From Acidobacteriota bacterium (GTDB taxonomy: Bacteria > Acidobacteriota > Terriglobia > Terriglobales > Acidobacteriaceae): DNA of 8,275 bases. Position 1 is the stretch's first letter, and each line of letters starts with the position of its first letter. Position numbers and translations under genes: made by a program. This document shows, piece by piece, positions 6,635 through 8,275 of this stretch. The notes beneath the pieces are model-generated. The model was not told where the DNA came from. It worked only from the letters and a program-made list of their open reading frames with translations, and made no database searches. The DNA lies in assembly GCA_021781255.1 (NCBI GenBank), contig JAJXXG010001207.1:1-8275 (forward strand), read 5' to 3'.

Positions 6635-6642
6635 GGAGGGAG
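6635..6642 (+). promoter_or_regulatory. Strong Shine-Dalgarno fixing the start at 6648
   Basis: GGAGGGAG ends 5 bases before the ATG at 6648 (GGAGG is 8 bases away). It decides between this ATG and an in-frame ATG at 6519, which would add 43 polar residues ahead of the first membrane helix. Confidence 0.8.
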
Positions 6643-6647
6643 TAAGA

Positions 6648-7046
6648 ATGCATATCAGCTACGTTTGGGTTCTAGTCGCTGCGGTTTTTCAATGGCTTTT
6701 CGGAGCCTTCTGGTACGGGGTGATCTTTAAGTCGTCGTGGTCGAAGCTCGTGGGTCTTGCCGAGGGCGAGAAGCCGAAGAACCGGCTTTTCGGCATGTTT
6801 TCCTTCTTTATCGCCTGCCTGCTTCTCTCGTTTATCCTAGCCCACGTCATGGGCTGGGCAGGAGCCCAGAACTTCACAGCCGGCTACAAGCTGGGCGTGG
6901 TTTGCTGGTTGGGCTTTATGGCCCCTCCGCTCTTTGCGCAACACGTATTTGAGGGACGGCGCGTGAACCTGTTCGCCATCAACGCAGCCTATTGGCTGCT
7001 GGCGATGGCATTCGGCGGCGCAATCGTGGCAGCGTTTCATCCGTAG
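6648..7046 (+). CDS. DUF1761-type four-helix membrane protein
   Basis: This 132-residue, very hydrophobic protein has four predicted helices at about 4-26, 49-70, 81-99 and 106-129. The first helix carries the pattern WLFGAFWYGVIFKSSW, which resembles the family signature of DUF1761 (a Trp/Gly/Ala-rich helix with a WY pair followed by F, then K and W). The loop after helix 1 is charged (KLVGLAEGEKPKN). The start is chosen from the strong Shine-Dalgarno at 6635-6642. Function is unknown for the family; it is an integral inner-membrane protein. It stands alone between the panBC unit and ridA, on the same strand but with sizeable gaps on both sides, so it is probably its own transcription unit. 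The DUF assignment is from pattern recall and is less certain than the membrane character. Confidence 0.75.
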   Translation: MHISYVWVLVAAVFQWLFGAFWYGVIFKSSWSKLVGLAEGEKPKNRLFGMFSFFIACLLLSFILAHVMGWAGAQNFTAGYKLGVVCWLGFMAPPLFAQHVFEGRRVNLFAINAAYWLLAMAFGGAIVAAFHP

Positions 7047-7049
7047 AGA

Positions 7050-7064
7050 GCGGCCGCAGGCCGC
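7050..7064. other. GC-rich hairpin after the DUF1761-type gene
   Basis: GCGGCC and GGCCGC are perfectly complementary around a 3-base GCA loop, starting 4 bases after the stop codon. There is no T-run afterwards (ATCGTTCAC), so it is not a canonical intrinsic terminator. It could still block 3' exonucleases or assist termination. Confidence 0.3.
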
Positions 7065-7187
7065 ATCGTTCACATTGACGCAACGCGGGCGGGCGTTTTC
7101 CCAGAGGAGAACAGCCTGCCGGCGTTGTATTTATTTATCCTGGCTGCGACGTCAGCGCAGGCTACCCGCAGTACTGATGGATTGCCG

Positions 7188-7193
7188 TAAAAT
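7188..7193 (+). promoter_or_regulatory. -10 box of ridA in leaderless position
   Basis: TAAAAT matches the -10 consensus at 5 of 6 positions. Six bases (TTCTGC) separate it from the ATG at 7200, so the expected transcription start is the A of the start codon itself. No Shine-Dalgarno is present before the ATG. This is the arrangement seen in leaderless mRNAs. No clear -35 box is visible at 16-18 bases. Confidence 0.5.
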
Positions 7194-7199
7194 TCTGCT

Positions 7200-7589
7200 A
7201 TGACACGATCGACGATTTCCACGAACGGCGCGCCGCCCGCCATCGGTCCATATGCGCAGGGCGTTCGCGTGGGTGATCTGATTTTTACTGCCGGCCAGGG
7301 CGGGCTCGACCCCGCGACCGGACAACTTGTGCCCGGCGGCATTACGGAACAGACGACACGCACGCTGAAGAACCTGAAGGCAGTTCTGGAAGCCGGAGGC
7401 AGCAGCCTGGAGAAGGTTGTGAAGGCCACCGTGTTTCTGAAAGACATCAACGATTTTGCGGCGATGAACGCGGTGTATGCCACATTTTTCGCCAATGGAC
7501 CGGACGCGCTGCCGGCACGCACGACGGTGGAAGTGTCGCGTCTGCCGCGCAATCTTCTGGTTGAGATCGAATTGATTGCGGAGGCCTGA
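7200..7589 (+). CDS. ridA: RidA family reactive intermediate (enamine/imine) deaminase
   Basis: RidA proteins (YjgF/YER057c/UK114) hydrolyse reactive 2-aminoacrylate and related enamines or imines released by PLP enzymes such as threonine dehydratase. This protects other PLP enzymes and yields a 2-oxo acid plus ammonia. The 129 residues match the family norm (E. coli 128). Key features: IGPYAQ at 15-20, the TAGQGGLDP loop at 30-38, and the C-terminal signature PARTTVEVSRLP with Arg107, equal to the substrate-carboxylate-binding Arg105 of E. coli. Glu122 equals the conserved Glu120. These mark the active RidA subgroup rather than the Arg-lacking Rid subfamilies. It should form a soluble homotrimer. 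The gene has a leaderless-type promoter and is followed, 99 bases later, by msrB. Confidence 0.93.
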   Translation: MTRSTISTNGAPPAIGPYAQGVRVGDLIFTAGQGGLDPATGQLVPGGITEQTTRTLKNLKAVLEAGGSSLEKVVKATVFLKDINDFAAMNAVYATFFANGPDALPARTTVEVSRLPRNLLVEIELIAEA

Positions 7590-7677
7590 ACGCCTGCTCC
7601 GGCAGAGGGACGGCGACGATTGATCCGCCGGCTCGTATGCGCGTGAGAATGGCAGATCACGGTGTACGATCGGTGGC

Positions 7678-7682
7678 GGAGG
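7678..7682 (+). promoter_or_regulatory. Shine-Dalgarno deciding the msrB TTG start
   Basis: GGAGG lies 6 bases before TTG at 7689, ideal spacing. The in-frame GTG at 7686 would be only 3 bases away, and the GTG at 7662 lies upstream of this site with no Shine-Dalgarno of its own. Confidence 0.65.
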
Positions 7683-7688
7683 TCTGTG

Positions 7689-8099
7689 TTGAGCAATCCA
7701 GAAGAAAAGGTTGTGCGCAGCGACGCGGAGTGGCGCTCGTTGCTCAGTCCCGAGCAGTACAGCGTGCTGCGTGAAAAAGGGACAGAGCGCCCGTACACGG
7801 GACCGCTGACCACCCATCACGAGACCGGCAACTACCACTGCGCGGGCTGCGGAGCGCTGCTGTTTTTGAGCGGGGCCAAGTTCGACTCCGGCTGTGGCTG
7901 GCCGAGCTTCATGATTCCTGCCGATGCGCAAGCTGTCGACGAGCACGAGGATCTGAGCTTTGGGATGCGGCGGATCGAGGTGACCTGCGCGCGCTGCGGC
8001 GGCCACCTGGGTCATGTTTTCCCTGACGGTCCGCGTCCGACCGGCCTACGCTACTGCATCAACTCCGCCTCACTCACGTTCACCAAAGCGGAGAGATGA
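7689..8099 (+). CDS. msrB: Peptide-methionine (R)-S-oxide reductase MsrB
   Basis: MsrB reduces the R epimer of methionine sulfoxide in proteins back to methionine, with thioredoxin as the usual reductant. From the TTG start it has 136 residues and begins MSNPEEKVVRSDAEW, a normal MsrB N-terminus. A longer reading from GTG 7662 would add nine unusual residues. Two zinc-binding CxxC pairs are present: Cys51/Cys54 and Cys100/Cys103. FDSGCGWPSF at 65-74 carries the recycling Cys69. HLGHVFPDGP at 106-115 is followed by RYCINSASL at 121-129 with the catalytic Cys123. It is thus the zinc-containing, Cys-based, two-cysteine form and should be active. No signal peptide is seen, so it is cytoplasmic. 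TACGAT at 7665-7670 could be its own -10 box, or it may be read through from ridA. A strong terminator follows 31 bases after the stop. Confidence 0.95.
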   Translation: MSNPEEKVVRSDAEWRSLLSPEQYSVLREKGTERPYTGPLTTHHETGNYHCAGCGALLFLSGAKFDSGCGWPSFMIPADAQAVDEHEDLSFGMRRIEVTCARCGGHLGHVFPDGPRPTGLRYCINSASLTFTKAER

Positions 8100-8130
8100 G
8101 CCTGGGAACAGAGGCGCGCTTGGCGCACAA

Positions 8131-8161
8131 CAAAACCCCGTCTTTGCGAGACGGGGTTTTG
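8131..8161. terminator. Perfect bidirectional intrinsic terminator
   Basis: CAAAACCCCGTCT (8131-8143) is the exact reverse complement of AGACGGGGTTTTG (8149-8161), giving a 13-bp stem with a TTGCG loop. The stem ends in TTTT on either strand, so it can stop transcription from msrB (+) and from the gene entering from the right (-). It sits between those convergent genes, as expected. Confidence 0.9.
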
Positions 8162-8196
8162 CAAGACGCCGGACCACAGACCGTTGGCGCGGAGCG

Positions 8197-8275
8197 CTAG
8201 GCCGTATCGACATATAGCCTCAGATTCAGCCAAGTACAGGCGAGAGCGACGAGGGCTTTGAAGCAGGCTTTTGAT
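8197..8275 (-). CDS. C-terminal end of a - strand gene, possibly an IS transposase (partial)
   Basis: On the - strand a frame is open from the window edge to TAG (8199-8197), giving 25 residues. They form a hydrophobic helix (ACFKALVALACTWLNL) followed by RLYVDTA. The stop lies 35 bases from the bidirectional terminator, which fits a real gene end converging on msrB. The helix followed by a short polar tail recalls the C-termini of some IS-family transposases, but 25 residues are too few to assign it. A membrane protein end or a spurious frame are alternatives. Confidence 0.4.
   Translation of the reverse strand, partial: SKACFKALVALACTWLNLRLYVDTA

Larger units (their letters stand above)
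6317..6647. other. 331-base intergenic region with no convincing gene
   Basis: This gap between panC and the DUF1761-type gene has no clear gene, RNA or terminator. Its first half is GC-rich and holds a short basic ORF (6341-6484, listed separately). Its second half is more AT-rich. A perfect TTGACA (6514-6519) and a TATAAA (6576-6581) both occur but are 56 bases apart, so they cannot form one sigma-70 promoter. The promoter for the downstream gene probably lies here but cannot be placed. The right end carries that gene's strong Shine-Dalgarno. Confidence 0.5.

Noticed and set aside
1..8275. CRISPR arrays, tRNA/rRNA genes, riboswitches, long direct repeats
   Set aside because: Looked for by eye on both strands; no regularly spaced repeats, cloverleaf arms or known aptamer cores were noticed. 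Short or diverged RNAs cannot be excluded without a covariance-model search.

Overview
The window is a compact, GC-rich piece of bacterial chromosome carrying mainly housekeeping and envelope genes. Protein character, GC richness and probable leaderless starts would fit an Acidobacteriota (Terriglobia-type) genome. That assignment is an inference from style only, since no rRNA or other marker gene is present.

Layout, left to right. (1) Positions 1-765 hold the end of one small membrane protein gene and two complete ones (83 and 84 residues), all on the + strand. The two complete proteins align without gaps from residue 1 and are tandem paralogues of a family I do not recognise. (2) hemL (872-2158, +) encodes glutamate-1-semialdehyde aminomutase of the C5 heme pathway. 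It has a good -10 box almost touching its start codon and a perfect 8-bp inverted repeat just upstream. (3) A two-gene unit on the - strand, converging on hemL, encodes a GT2 polyprenyl-phosphate glycosyltransferase fused to a GtrA membrane domain (3126-4301) and a membrane-anchored CE4 polysaccharide deacetylase (2294-3058). Together they look like a lipid-linked sugar transfer and deacetylation module. (4) Divergent from it, panB-panC (4509-6316, +) overlap at their junction and encode two steps of pantothenate synthesis. PanB has a C-terminal extension of about 50 residues. (5) A 331-base gap (6317-6647) contains only a short basic ORF of doubtful status and a Shine-Dalgarno site. (6) Next come a four-helix DUF1761-type membrane protein (6648-7046), ridA (7200-7589) with a textbook leaderless arrangement, and msrB (7689-8099) with a probable TTG start set by a strong Shine-Dalgarno. 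(7) A perfect 13-bp bidirectional terminator (8131-8161) separates msrB from the 3' end of a - strand gene that runs off the window.

The genes do not form one pathway. They are several short, independent transcription units: heme and coenzyme A precursor synthesis, envelope glycan modification, and metabolite or protein damage repair (RidA, MsrB). No tRNA, rRNA, CRISPR array, phage or complete insertion sequence was seen. The least explained parts are the tandem small membrane proteins and the GT2-GtrA/CE4 pair.
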